Source of the DNA: Actinocrispum wychmicini
GTDB lineage: Bacteria; Actinomycetota; Actinomycetes; Mycobacteriales; Pseudonocardiaceae
Reading direction: 5' to 3'
Assembly (NCBI RefSeq): GCF_004345645.1
Contig: NZ_SLWS01000011.1
Location: 295,255-359,254 of the forward strand
DNA length: 64,000 nucleotides
Shown: in pieces, positions 8,000 through 15,757 of the stretch
Layout of the letters: every line of letters begins with the position of its first letter
Position numbering within the stretch: the stretch's first letter is position 1
Position numbers and translations under genes: made by a program
The notes under the pieces: generated by a model
The model's database searches: none
Told to the model about the DNA's origin: nothing
What the model saw: the letters and a program-made list of their open reading frames with translations, nothing else

Positions 8000-9004
8000 A
8001 TGTCATCGCTGCGTAGCGGCACCATCCTGCTCGCCGCCTGTGTCGTGCTCACGGCCTGCGGCACCACCTCCGAGAACAGCGGCGGTGGTGGCGGGCAGAC
8101 CACCGGCGCGTCCACGAAATGCAAGGGCACGGGCGGGAAGTACGTCATCGGCATGAGCCAGGCCAACGTCGCCGAGCCCTACCGGCAACGGATGGACGAC
8201 GACATCAAGGCGGCCGCCAAGGGTGTGCCGCAGTTCGAGGTCCGGTTCACCGACGCCCAACAGGACAACGCGCGTCAGGTGTCCGATGTGGAGAACTTTG
8301 TCACCCAGCAGATCGACCTGCTGATCATCAGCCCGAACGAGGCGAAGCCGCTGACCGCGGTGGTGAAGTCCGCCTACGACAAGGGTATCCCGGTGCTCGT
8401 GCTGGACCGCAAGGTGGAGGGCGACGCGTACACCGAGTGGATCGGCGCGGACAACACCGAGATCGGCCGGCAGGCGGGCAAGTACGTGGCCGAGAAACTG
8501 CTGCCTTCCGGCGGAAAGATCGCTGAGATCCGCGGCCTGGCCGGGTCGACCCCGGCCCAGGAACGCGGGGACGGCTTCCGGGACGCCATCAAGGGCAAGA
8601 ACATCGACATCGCGGTCAGCCAGGACGGCGACTGGCTGCGCGACAAGGGCCAGGAGAAGGCGGACGCCATCCTGAAGTCCAATCCGGACGTCCAGGTGAT
8701 CTACGCGCACAACGACCCGATGGCCGAAGGCGCCTACCTGGCCGCGAAGGCCGCCGGCAAGCAGGACAGCCTGAAGTTCATCGGCATCGACGCCCTGCCG
8801 ATCCCGTCCGGCGGGATCAAGGCCGTGGAGGCGGGGCGGCTGTCCGCCACCTTCGTCTACCCGACCGCGGGCAAGGAGGCGGTGGCCGCGGCCAAGCAGA
8901 TCCTCGTCGACTGCCAGCAGGTGCCGAAGACGCAGACGCTGCAAACCCAGTTGATCACCAAGGAGAACGCCACGGAGGTGTACGCGAAAGCCAACGGCGG
9001 CTGA
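8000..9004 (+). CDS. Sugar-binding lipoprotein of the ABC importer (RbsB type)
   Basis: This 334-residue substrate-binding protein has a type II signal peptide with lipobox LTAC (Cys20). A serine/glycine linker and a periplasmic-binding-protein type I fold follow: QQIDLLIISPNEAKPL, PVLVLDRKVEGDAYTEWIG, AGSTPAQERGDGF, VIYAHNDPMAEGAYLA and IGIDALPIPSGGIKAV. These match the ribose/galactose-binding cluster that recognises pyranose or furanose monosaccharides. The RBS GGAGGG (7991-7996) is well placed. It would deliver the sugar released by the secreted GH172 enzyme encoded next. Ligand identity cannot be read from sequence alone. Confidence 0.92.
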   Translation: MSSLRSGTILLAACVVLTACGTTSENSGGGGGQTTGASTKCKGTGGKYVIGMSQANVAEPYRQRMDDDIKAAAKGVPQFEVRFTDAQQDNARQVSDVENFVTQQIDLLIISPNEAKPLTAVVKSAYDKGIPVLVLDRKVEGDAYTEWIGADNTEIGRQAGKYVAEKLLPSGGKIAEIRGLAGSTPAQERGDGFRDAIKGKNIDIAVSQDGDWLRDKGQEKADAILKSNPDVQVIYAHNDPMAEGAYLAAKAAGKQDSLKFIGIDALPIPSGGIKAVEAGRLSATFVYPTAGKEAVAAAKQILVDCQQVPKTQTLQTQLITKENATEVYAKANGG

Positions 9005-9043
9005 GAACCCCAGCGCGCCACAACAGAACATGAGGAGGCCAGG

Positions 9044-11515
9044 ATGCGTATTCGATCCCTGCTCGCATCCACCGTAGTCCCTGTCCTCGTCATCGCGTTC
9101 GCGCCCGGCGCGGCCTCGGCCGCGCCGCGGCTGGCGGACACCGGTGACAAGGGTCCGATCGGATGGCAGGTCTATCGCGATCTCAACCAGTTGTCCCGGT
9201 TGAGACCAGGCGCGATCATGCGCCAGTTCTCCAGTTTCGACCGTACCGGCGGAAACGACGACGGTTTCAACGGTACCTATTCGTGCCTGCGGACCACAGC
9301 GACCGGCTGTGTGATCGCGGAACGGACCGGCGCGGGCCAGATCGACTCGATGTGGTTCACCCGCGACTTCGGGTCGATGGTCAACAACGGCCGGATCAAG
9401 ATCGAACTGGACGGCACGGTCGTGCTCGACCAGTTGCTGCAGGACGTGGTCAACGGCAAGCTCGGCGCGCCGTTCGTGTGGCCGTTGGTGGGCAACGGCG
9501 AGGACACGTCCGGTGGTTCGGTGATCAAGGTCCCGATGCCGTACCGCGAGTCGATGCGGGTGACCATCCAGGCCAACCCGCGCTTCTACCACGTCGACTA
9601 CCGGTCCTTTTCGGACGCTGACGGCGTGCGGACCTTCGATCCGACGGACAAGGCGCTCGACGTGATCGCCAAGTTGCGCGGCTACGGGATCCGCGACCCG
9701 AAGCAGAATGTCGCGGCCAACCGGCTCCCGGTCGTCAATGCCACTGTCGCGGCCGGCAGGTCCCGCAAGATCGCCACCACGAGCGGATCCGGGTACATCA
9801 GCCAACTGCGCGTGCGGATCCCGCAGATCGCGGCCAGTCCGCGGGTCGGCGACGACGGCCGGGCGTTCGCGGTCGGCGGCTCGTCCACCTTCAAGGTCGC
9901 CGTCGATCCGGCCAACCAGGGTGTGCGGCTGACCCGCCGGTACGACCCGGAGATCGGCCACCAACGAGCCAGGGTGTCAGTCGACGGCACCCAGATCGGC
10001 TTCTGGGACAGTGGCGCGCCGCTGCCCAACGGCCAGTGGCGGGACCAGTCCATGCCCGTCCCGGCCTCGCTGACCGCGGGCAAGTCCTCGGTGACCGTAC
10101 TGAACGAGTACATCGCGTCCGATTTGGACGTCAACGAGTTCCGCTTCGACGTGCACAGCAACGTCGACGGCGACTGGCGGCGGACGGATGTCGTCGACGT
10201 CGGCCCGAACCACCCAGGTGACGAACAGGCGCACGGCTACGCCATCAAAGGCATGAGCTGGCAGGGCTACCGCGTGTTCCGCTACCCGGTCGACGCGGCC
10301 ACGGTCACCCAGTCCGACAGTTTGCTCACCGGTGTCCGGCTGGTGATCTCGTTCGACGGGAAGACCACTGTGGACGCCCCGCTCGGCGAGTTCTTCGGCT
10401 CGGGGCTGGGCGAGTACGACACCCGGACCCTGATGTCGGCCATGGACCACGCGCAGGACGGTTGGTACACCTCGTGGTGGCCGATGCCGTACAGCTCGAA
10501 CGCGACCGTGGTGCTGGTCAACGAGAGCGGTGTGGCGCTCGGTGACCTGACCGTGGAGACCGACCAGGTCGACGACCCGTCGGTCGGGCCGGCGCTGAGG
10601 TCGGGCAAGATCGGCTACTTCCACGCGACCCGTCAGTCCGGGCACACCGTGACCGGCAAGGACTACACGTTCCTCGACACGGCCGGCAGCGGAGTGTTCT
10701 ACGGGGTCACGCACACCATGCGCGGCGACATCCCCAACGGGAACATGCGCCTGTACCTCGAAGGCGACGAGCGCGTGTACACCGACGGCGCCGCGTCCCC
10801 GATCCAGTACGGCACCGGAACCGAGGACTTCTACGAAGCCGGCTGGTACTTCCGCGACGGGACCACGTACTCCATGCCGCTCGCGGGCAACCCTTCGTGG
10901 GAACTCAACGCGGACGGCTGCGTCAACGACTGCACCGGCGCGTACCGGATGATGCTCGGCGATGCCGTTTCGTTCTCGTCAAACCTGCGTTTCGACATCC
11001 AGCACGGCCCGGTGGACGACGCGCCCGCGACCTACAGCTCCACGGCGTTCTGGTACGGCCAGCCGACCGTCGCCCTCACCGAGACCGACATGGTCGACGT
11101 GACGGACGACGCCAGCCGCACCGCCCACACCTACCAGGCGACCGGGGAAACCCGCGGCACGTTGTCGTCGACTTTCGAAGGCAAGGACGACAAGGTCACG
11201 GTGGCCCGGGGCGTGGCGTCGACGACCGGGCCGATCACGTTCACCGCCAAGCTCGGACCGGACGGCACGGGCGCGCGCCTGCTGCGGATGGGCGACCAGT
11301 CCGTGGCGTACCAGCGGGCGACGGTAGTGGTCGACGGAGTCCAGGCCGGTGAGTGGGTCCAGCCGTTGGGCAACGCTTCGTCGAAGTGGCTGGAGGATTC
11401 GTTCGACCTGCCGCAGAGTCTGGTGGCGGGCAAGACAAGCGTGACCGTCCAGCTCGTGCCGACGTCGCCGCCGGCCTGGTCGGCGGCCCGATACCGGGTG
11501 CTCACCAGGACTTAG
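9044..11515 (+). CDS. Secreted GH172 (DUF2961) glycoside hydrolase, candidate D-arabinanase/fructanase
   Basis: This is an 823-residue secreted protein (signal peptide cleaved near ASA-AP, residue about 27) with RBS GAGGAGG. DUF2961/GH172 features are FNGTYSCLRT, GAGQIDSMWFTRDFGS, VPLGEFF-type APLGEFFGSGLGEY, WWPMPYSSNA and the hallmark GTGTEDFYEAGWYF at about residue 590. Known GH172 enzymes act on D-arabinofuranosides (mycobacterial-type D-arabinan) or difructose anhydrides. The family core (about 380 residues) is extended by DUF2961-like repetition and two similar beta modules (about 225-360 and 700-820), each with a VDG-x-(Q)-G-W and TAGK-SSVTV pattern. It follows the importer genes by 39 bp, so it is probably in the same operon. 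Confidence 0.85.
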   Translation: MRIRSLLASTVVPVLVIAFAPGAASAAPRLADTGDKGPIGWQVYRDLNQLSRLRPGAIMRQFSSFDRTGGNDDGFNGTYSCLRTTATGCVIAERTGAGQIDSMWFTRDFGSMVNNGRIKIELDGTVVLDQLLQDVVNGKLGAPFVWPLVGNGEDTSGGSVIKVPMPYRESMRVTIQANPRFYHVDYRSFSDADGVRTFDPTDKALDVIAKLRGYGIRDPKQNVAANRLPVVNATVAAGRSRKIATTSGSGYISQLRVRIPQIAASPRVGDDGRAFAVGGSSTFKVAVDPANQGVRLTRRYDPEIGHQRARVSVDGTQIGFWDSGAPLPNGQWRDQSMPVPASLTAGKSSVTVLNEYIASDLDVNEFRFDVHSNVDGDWRRTDVVDVGPNHPGDEQAHGYAIKGMSWQGYRVFRYPVDAATVTQSDSLLTGVRLVISFDGKTTVDAPLGEFFGSGLGEYDTRTLMSAMDHAQDGWYTSWWPMPYSSNATVVLVNESGVALGDLTVETDQVDDPSVGPALRSGKIGYFHATRQSGHTVTGKDYTFLDTAGSGVFYGVTHTMRGDIPNGNMRLYLEGDERVYTDGAASPIQYGTGTEDFYEAGWYFRDGTTYSMPLAGNPSWELNADGCVNDCTGAYRMMLGDAVSFSSNLRFDIQHGPVDDAPATYSSTAFWYGQPTVALTETDMVDVTDDASRTAHTYQATGETRGTLSSTFEGKDDKVTVARGVASTTGPITFTAKLGPDGTGARLLRMGDQSVAYQRATVVVDGVQAGEWVQPLGNASSKWLEDSFDLPQSLVAGKTSVTVQLVPTSPPAWSAARYRVLTRT

Positions 11516-11529
11516 TGTCTGGCTGTGTT

Positions 11530-11724
11530 TGATTGCCTCGCTCCGCTCGGGCGGGCTTGGTCGCCTTCAGCCGGACTGTGCCCATAGCCGACCCCTACGG
11601 GGCCGCCCACCCCCACCGGTCCACCCCGCCCCACGCGGCCGACATCTTCGCTCGGACCGGCTTCCGCTGTGCTCGGGGCGATGCCGGGCGTGTTGCGGGG
11701 CGTAAATGACCGGCGCGACCAAGC
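11530..11724. repeat. Dispersed intergenic hairpin element, copy A
   Basis: It lies between the convergent GH172 and lacI-type genes. Its reverse complement aligns along nearly its whole length with 25345-25500 (copy B), except for about 50 bp present only in copy A. Eleven-base inverted arms GGCTTGGTCGC (11554-11564) and GCGACCAAGCC (11715-11725) bracket it. Copy B keeps the pairing with a T-A to C-G double change. It codes for nothing recognisable. It could act as a bidirectional terminator or be a non-autonomous repeat. Confidence 0.7.
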
Positions 11725-11726
11725 CG

Positions 11727-12728
11727 TCAGTGCTTTGTCGAACTGCCTCGTGGGATCAAGGTGGCGCTCAACGTGGTCGTGGTCGGGACCCTGGTTCCGT
11801 CCGTGATCCGGTCCAGCAGGAGTTGGGCGGCCACCGTCCCGATCTCGTAGGCGGGCTGGGACACCACGGAGAGAGGAGGGTTCACCAGCGGCGCCCATGG
11901 CGCGTCGTCGAACGCGACCACGCCGACGTCCTTGCCTGACTTCAGGCCCAGTTCGGTCAAAGCGGCCAACACGCCGATCGCCATCGTGCTGTTCGCGACG
12001 AGCAGGGCGTCCGGGCGTTCGTCCTGGCTGAGCAGGTCGACAGTGGCCTGATGGGCGCCGTCCGACCGGTACTCGGTGCGGCGGACCAGCTTGGCCGAGT
12101 ACTTGCGGCGCGCGGCGCGCAGCGCGTCCCGGTATCCGGCGAGCCGGTCGTCGGCGGTCCGGATGCCGGCCGGGCCGGTCACGCAGCCGACGTGGTGGTA
12201 GCCCTGCGTGATCAGGTGCGCGGTCGCCTCCTTGGCCGCCTGCCGGGTGTCCACCAGGACGGTGTCGTTGTCCGCCGCGACGTCGGGTAGCGGCCGGTCC
12301 ACCGCGACCATCGGCATGCCGCGGTCGGTCAACAGGTCCACATTGGTCGACGCGCCGGTGGTGGACAGGACCACGCCGGCGACCCGTTCCTGGATGGCGA
12401 CGTCGATGTACCGCCGCTCCTTGTCCGGGTTCTCGTCCGAATTGCACAGCACCACCGAGTAGCCGACGGCGTGGGCCACGTCCTCCACGCCGCGGGCGAT
12501 GCTGGTGAAGAACGGGTTCTCCACGTCCGAGATGATCAGGGCGAGCACCGCGGTCTCCTGGCGGCGCAGGTTGCGGGCCGGGCCGTTGGGCTGGTAGCCC
12601 AGTTCGGCGGCGGCGTCGAGCACCCGGCTGACCAGGTTGGGGTCCACTGTGGACTTCCCGTTCAGCGCCCTTGACACGGTCGCGGTGGAGACACCGGCCT
12701 TCGTCGCCACGTCGTTGATGGTCGCCAC
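11727..12728 (-). CDS. LacI-family transcriptional repressor of the sugar regulon
   Basis: This 333-residue protein has an N-terminal LacI HTH (MATINDVATKAGVSTATVSR, residues 1-20), the hinge GYQPNGPARNLRR and a periplasmic-binding-like sensor domain (ALIISDVENPFFTSIARGVE, VVAFDDAPWAPLVNPPLSVV). It is divergent from the isomerase-kinase operon; the 139-bp gap holds a perfect palindrome of LacI type. A second matching site sits at the importer promoter 7 kb away, so it probably represses both units and itself. The inducer would be the imported sugar or an intermediate. The ATG start puts the HTH at the very N-terminus, as in the family. Confidence 0.93.
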   Translation of the reverse strand: MATINDVATKAGVSTATVSRALNGKSTVDPNLVSRVLDAAAELGYQPNGPARNLRRQETAVLALIISDVENPFFTSIARGVEDVAHAVGYSVVLCNSDENPDKERRYIDVAIQERVAGVVLSTTGASTNVDLLTDRGMPMVAVDRPLPDVAADNDTVLVDTRQAAKEATAHLITQGYHHVGCVTGPAGIRTADDRLAGYRDALRAARRKYSAKLVRRTEYRSDGAHQATVDLLSQDERPDALLVANSTMAIGVLAALTELGLKSGKDVGVVAFDDAPWAPLVNPPLSVVSQPAYEIGTVAAQLLLDRITDGTRVPTTTTLSATLIPRGSSTKH

Positions 12729-12779
12729 ACGGCCTCACTCTGCGAAACGATGGCGGCACTCAGCGAGGCCGCCACGATG

Positions 12780-12827
12780 TTGACACTGCTCGATCCCCAG
12801 AATAGCGTGATGAGTAATCGATTACTC
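12780..12827 (+). promoter_or_regulatory. Promoter plus perfect LacI operator of the isomerase-kinase operon
   Basis: -35 TTGACA (12780-12785), a 17-nt spacer and -10 TAGCGT (12803-12808) are followed after 5 nt by the operator core GTAATCGATTAC (12814-12825). The core is part of the 16-bp perfect palindrome GAGTAATCGATTACTC (12812-12827). The -10 and the operator offset are identical to those at 5394-5440. The site also lies upstream of the divergent lacI-type gene, so autoregulation is likely. Confidence 0.85.
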
Positions 12828-12867
12828 GGTTCGAGGGGCAGGGTCGCCCGAAAGAGCTGGAGGAACC

Positions 12868-14274
12868 GTGGCACGGATCGGCGTGATCAGTGTTTCCGAC
12901 GGTCGGGACTACGTACACAGCGGCATCGCCGAGCACATTCGGACCACCGAGGACAAGCTGGTCGCCGAGCTGGCGGCGGCCGGCCACACCGTGGTCCGGG
13001 GCTCGGCGCCGGTCAGCACCAACTCGCTGGCCACGTCCGTGGCCCGCGAGATCGAGGCGGCCGGGGTCGACCTGACCGTGCTGCACTACGCGGTGTGGGC
13101 GTTCCCGCACTTCACGATGCTCGCGGCCGGCGCGATCCGGGGGCCGTTGCTGCTGTTGTCCAACATCGATCCGGTCCAGCCCGGGATGGTCGGCATGCTG
13201 GCCGCGGGCGGCGCGCTCGACCAGATAGGACGCGCCCACACGCGGCTGTGGGGCGAGCCCGCGGCGGTGGCCGGCGCGATCGGCGTGCACGCGGCCGCCG
13301 CGGCGGCGGTGGCCCGGTTGCGTGGCAGCACGTTCGGCCGGATCGGTGGCCGGCCGATGGGGATGAACACCGCGGTCGCCAACACCGACCAGTGGCAGCG
13401 GCTGTTCGGCGTCGACGTGGAGGAGATCGACCAGTGGGAGATCGTCCGCCGCGCCGAGGCCGCCCCGGCCGACGAGAAGGCGAAGGCCCGTGAGTGGCTG
13501 GAGCGGCACGCGCACGTCCACTACGACGGGAACAAGCTCACCCCGGCGCTGTTGGAGCGTCAGATCGGCTCGTACCTGGCGATGCGGGAGCTGATCGACG
13601 AGTGGAACCTGGACTTCACCGGTATCAAGGGCCAGCCCGAGCTGACCCAGTACTTCGCCACCATGGACATCGCCGAGGCGTTCCTGAACGACCCCTACGA
13701 CTGGAACGGCCCGAAGGAACCGCACGTGTGCGCCACCGAGGCGGACATGGACGGCGCACTGACCATGCAGTTGTTCAAGCACATCGCGGCGACCCCGGTA
13801 CTGTTCGCCGACGTGCGGCACTACCACGGCGACCGGGACATCTGGGACCTGTGCAACTCGGGCCAGCACGCCACCTGGTACGCGGCCCGCAGCGACGACC
13901 CGGCCGAGAACCTGGCCAAGGTGCACCTCTACCCCGAGGTGTTCTTCTTCCCGGCCGGCGGCGCCTCCGTGCACCACCTCGCGGCGCCGGGCGAGATGAC
14001 GCTCGGCCGGCTGACCCGCAAGGACGGCCAGTACCGGATGCAACTGATGCTCGGCTCGTTCGAGACGTACTCGGACGAGGTCAACCAGGAGCTGATGGCG
14101 CAGTCGACGCCGGAGTGGCCGCACGCGTTCGCCCGGCTGGACGCGCCGGCGGACGTGTTCCTGTCCCGCTTCGGCGCCAACCACATCCACGCGGTCCCCG
14201 GCGACCACCGCGCCACGGTCCGCGCGGCGTGCGAACTGCTGGGGATCACGCTCGACGAGTTCACCCGAGGATGA
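12868..14274 (+). CDS. L-fucose/L-arabinose isomerase-fold aldose isomerase
   Basis: This 468-residue protein belongs to the FucI/AraA superfamily. It has an N-terminal Rossmann domain (GVISVSDGRDYVHSGI, TVLHYAVWAFPHFT, GPLLLLSNIDPVQPGMVG) and a C-terminal metal/substrate domain with CATEADMDGALTMQ, FADVRHYHGDRDIWDLCNSG and GANHIHAVPGDH. Such enzymes interconvert aldoses and ketoses with Mn2+; FucI-like members also convert D-arabinose to D-ribulose. GTG start at 12868 has RBS TGGAGG. It is the first gene after the LacI operator and overlaps the kinase gene (ATGA). With an FGGY kinase and no aldolase nearby, a pentose substrate is more likely than L-fucose. Confidence 0.85.
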   Translation: MARIGVISVSDGRDYVHSGIAEHIRTTEDKLVAELAAAGHTVVRGSAPVSTNSLATSVAREIEAAGVDLTVLHYAVWAFPHFTMLAAGAIRGPLLLLSNIDPVQPGMVGMLAAGGALDQIGRAHTRLWGEPAAVAGAIGVHAAAAAAVARLRGSTFGRIGGRPMGMNTAVANTDQWQRLFGVDVEEIDQWEIVRRAEAAPADEKAKAREWLERHAHVHYDGNKLTPALLERQIGSYLAMRELIDEWNLDFTGIKGQPELTQYFATMDIAEAFLNDPYDWNGPKEPHVCATEADMDGALTMQLFKHIAATPVLFADVRHYHGDRDIWDLCNSGQHATWYAARSDDPAENLAKVHLYPEVFFFPAGGASVHHLAAPGEMTLGRLTRKDGQYRMQLMLGSFETYSDEVNQELMAQSTPEWPHAFARLDAPADVFLSRFGANHIHAVPGDHRATVRAACELLGITLDEFTRG

Positions 14275-15755
14275 CGTCCTTGTACATCGGCATTGATATC
14301 GGCACGTCCAGCTCGAAAGGCGTGCTGGTCCGTCCTAACGGGACGATCGCGGCCCGGTTCGAGCGGCCGCACGAGGTCGCCACACCGCATCCGGGCTGGG
14401 TCGAGCACGACCCGGTCAGCGTGTGGTGGATGGATTTCGTGGCGATCGCCCGGGCCCTTGTCGACGCGGCCGACGGCCCCATCACCGCGCTTGGGGTCAG
14501 CGGGATCGGCCCGTGCCTGCTGCCCGCGTCCTTCGACGGCGCCCCGCTGCGCCCGGCCATTCTGTACGGAGTGGACACTCGCGCGTCGGTCGAGATCGCC
14601 GAGATGACAGCGGAGTTCGGCGCGGACGCGATCCTGTCCCGCGGTGGGACGCCGTTGTCCAGCCAGGCGGTGGGTCCGAAGCTGCGCTGGCTGGCCCGGC
14701 ACGAGCCGGAGGTGTTCGCCCGGACCGAGATGCTCCTGATGGCCAGCTCCTACCTGGTGTTCCGGCTGACCGGCCGGTACGTGCTGGACCACCACTCGGC
14801 CAGCCAGTGCGACCCCATGTACGACCTGCATACCGCCACCTGGGCCACGGACTGGTGCGCCCGGATCGCGCCGAACCTGCGGCTGCCGGACCTGCACTGG
14901 CCGACCGAGATCGTCGGCACGGTGACCGCGGCGGCGGCCGTCGAAACCGGTCTGCCCCGAGGACTGCCGGTGACCGCGGGGACAGTCGACGCGTGGGCCG
15001 AGGCGACCAGCGTCGGCGTCACCGCGCCGGGCGACGTGATGGTCATGTACGGCACCACGATGTTCGTGATCCAGGGCCTGACCGACCCGACGCCGCACCC
15101 TGGCCTGTGGGTGACCCGAGGGGTGCTGCCCGACTCGTACTCGTTGGCCGCCGGCATGGCCACCTCGGGGGCGGTGACTGACTGGCTACGGCGCTTGTTC
15201 GCCGGTGATTTCGCCACCTTGGTGGCGCGCGCCTCGGAAGTCCCGCCGGGCAGCCGAGGACTGTTGATGCTGCCGTACTTCGCCGGTGAGCGAACACCGA
15301 TTTTTGACACGAATGCCCGAGGACTCGTCGCCGGTCTGACGCTCAGTCACGGCCAACCCGAGCTCTACCGGGCGGCTCTTGAGGCGACCGCCTACGGACT
15401 GCGGCACAACCTGGAGGCGATGCGCGAGTCCGGCGGCATTCCGAAGCGGGTCGTGGCGGTCGGCGGCGGTACCCAGGGCGGCCTGTGGACCCAGATCGTC
15501 TCGGACGTCGCCGGAATCGACCAGCAGATCCCCACCGAGACCATCGGCGCCTCGCTCGGTGACGCCTTGCTGGCGGCCATCGCCACCGGCGCCACCGTGA
15601 CCGCGGCCGAATGGAACCCGATCGCCCAGACCGTCACGCCGATCCCGGCGAACACCGCGAGGTACGACAAGTACTACGGCCACTACCGAAACCTTTACCC
15701 GGCGACCCGGGACACCATGCACTTCCTCGCCGAACAACAGCGGTCCTCGGGCTGA
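14271..15755 (+). CDS. FGGY-family ketopentose kinase
   Basis: This 494-residue FGGY sugar kinase has the N-terminal phosphate/ATP motif IGIDIGTSSSKGVLV, a mid-domain AGTVDAWAEATSVGV and the C-terminal VAVGGGTQGGLWTQIVSDVA and GASLGDALLAAIA signatures. It is closest in feel to xylulokinase-type members. It starts inside the stop of the isomerase gene (14271-14274), so the two are coupled. The pair would convert an aldopentose to ketopentose 5-phosphate, which enters the pentose phosphate pathway directly. Whether the substrate is D-ribulose, D-xylulose or another ketose cannot be told from sequence. It ends 2 bp from the convergent NOS gene. Confidence 0.88.
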   Translation: MTSLYIGIDIGTSSSKGVLVRPNGTIAARFERPHEVATPHPGWVEHDPVSVWWMDFVAIARALVDAADGPITALGVSGIGPCLLPASFDGAPLRPAILYGVDTRASVEIAEMTAEFGADAILSRGGTPLSSQAVGPKLRWLARHEPEVFARTEMLLMASSYLVFRLTGRYVLDHHSASQCDPMYDLHTATWATDWCARIAPNLRLPDLHWPTEIVGTVTAAAAVETGLPRGLPVTAGTVDAWAEATSVGVTAPGDVMVMYGTTMFVIQGLTDPTPHPGLWVTRGVLPDSYSLAAGMATSGAVTDWLRRLFAGDFATLVARASEVPPGSRGLLMLPYFAGERTPIFDTNARGLVAGLTLSHGQPELYRAALEATAYGLRHNLEAMRESGGIPKRVVAVGGGTQGGLWTQIVSDVAGIDQQIPTETIGASLGDALLAAIATGATVTAAEWNPIAQTVTPIPANTARYDKYYGHYRNLYPATRDTMHFLAEQQRSSG

Positions 15756-15757
15756 CA

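Noticed and set aside
8003..9964. 653-codon frame antisense to the sugar-binding protein and GH172 genes
   Set aside because: Spans two well-supported sense genes and has no domain pattern.
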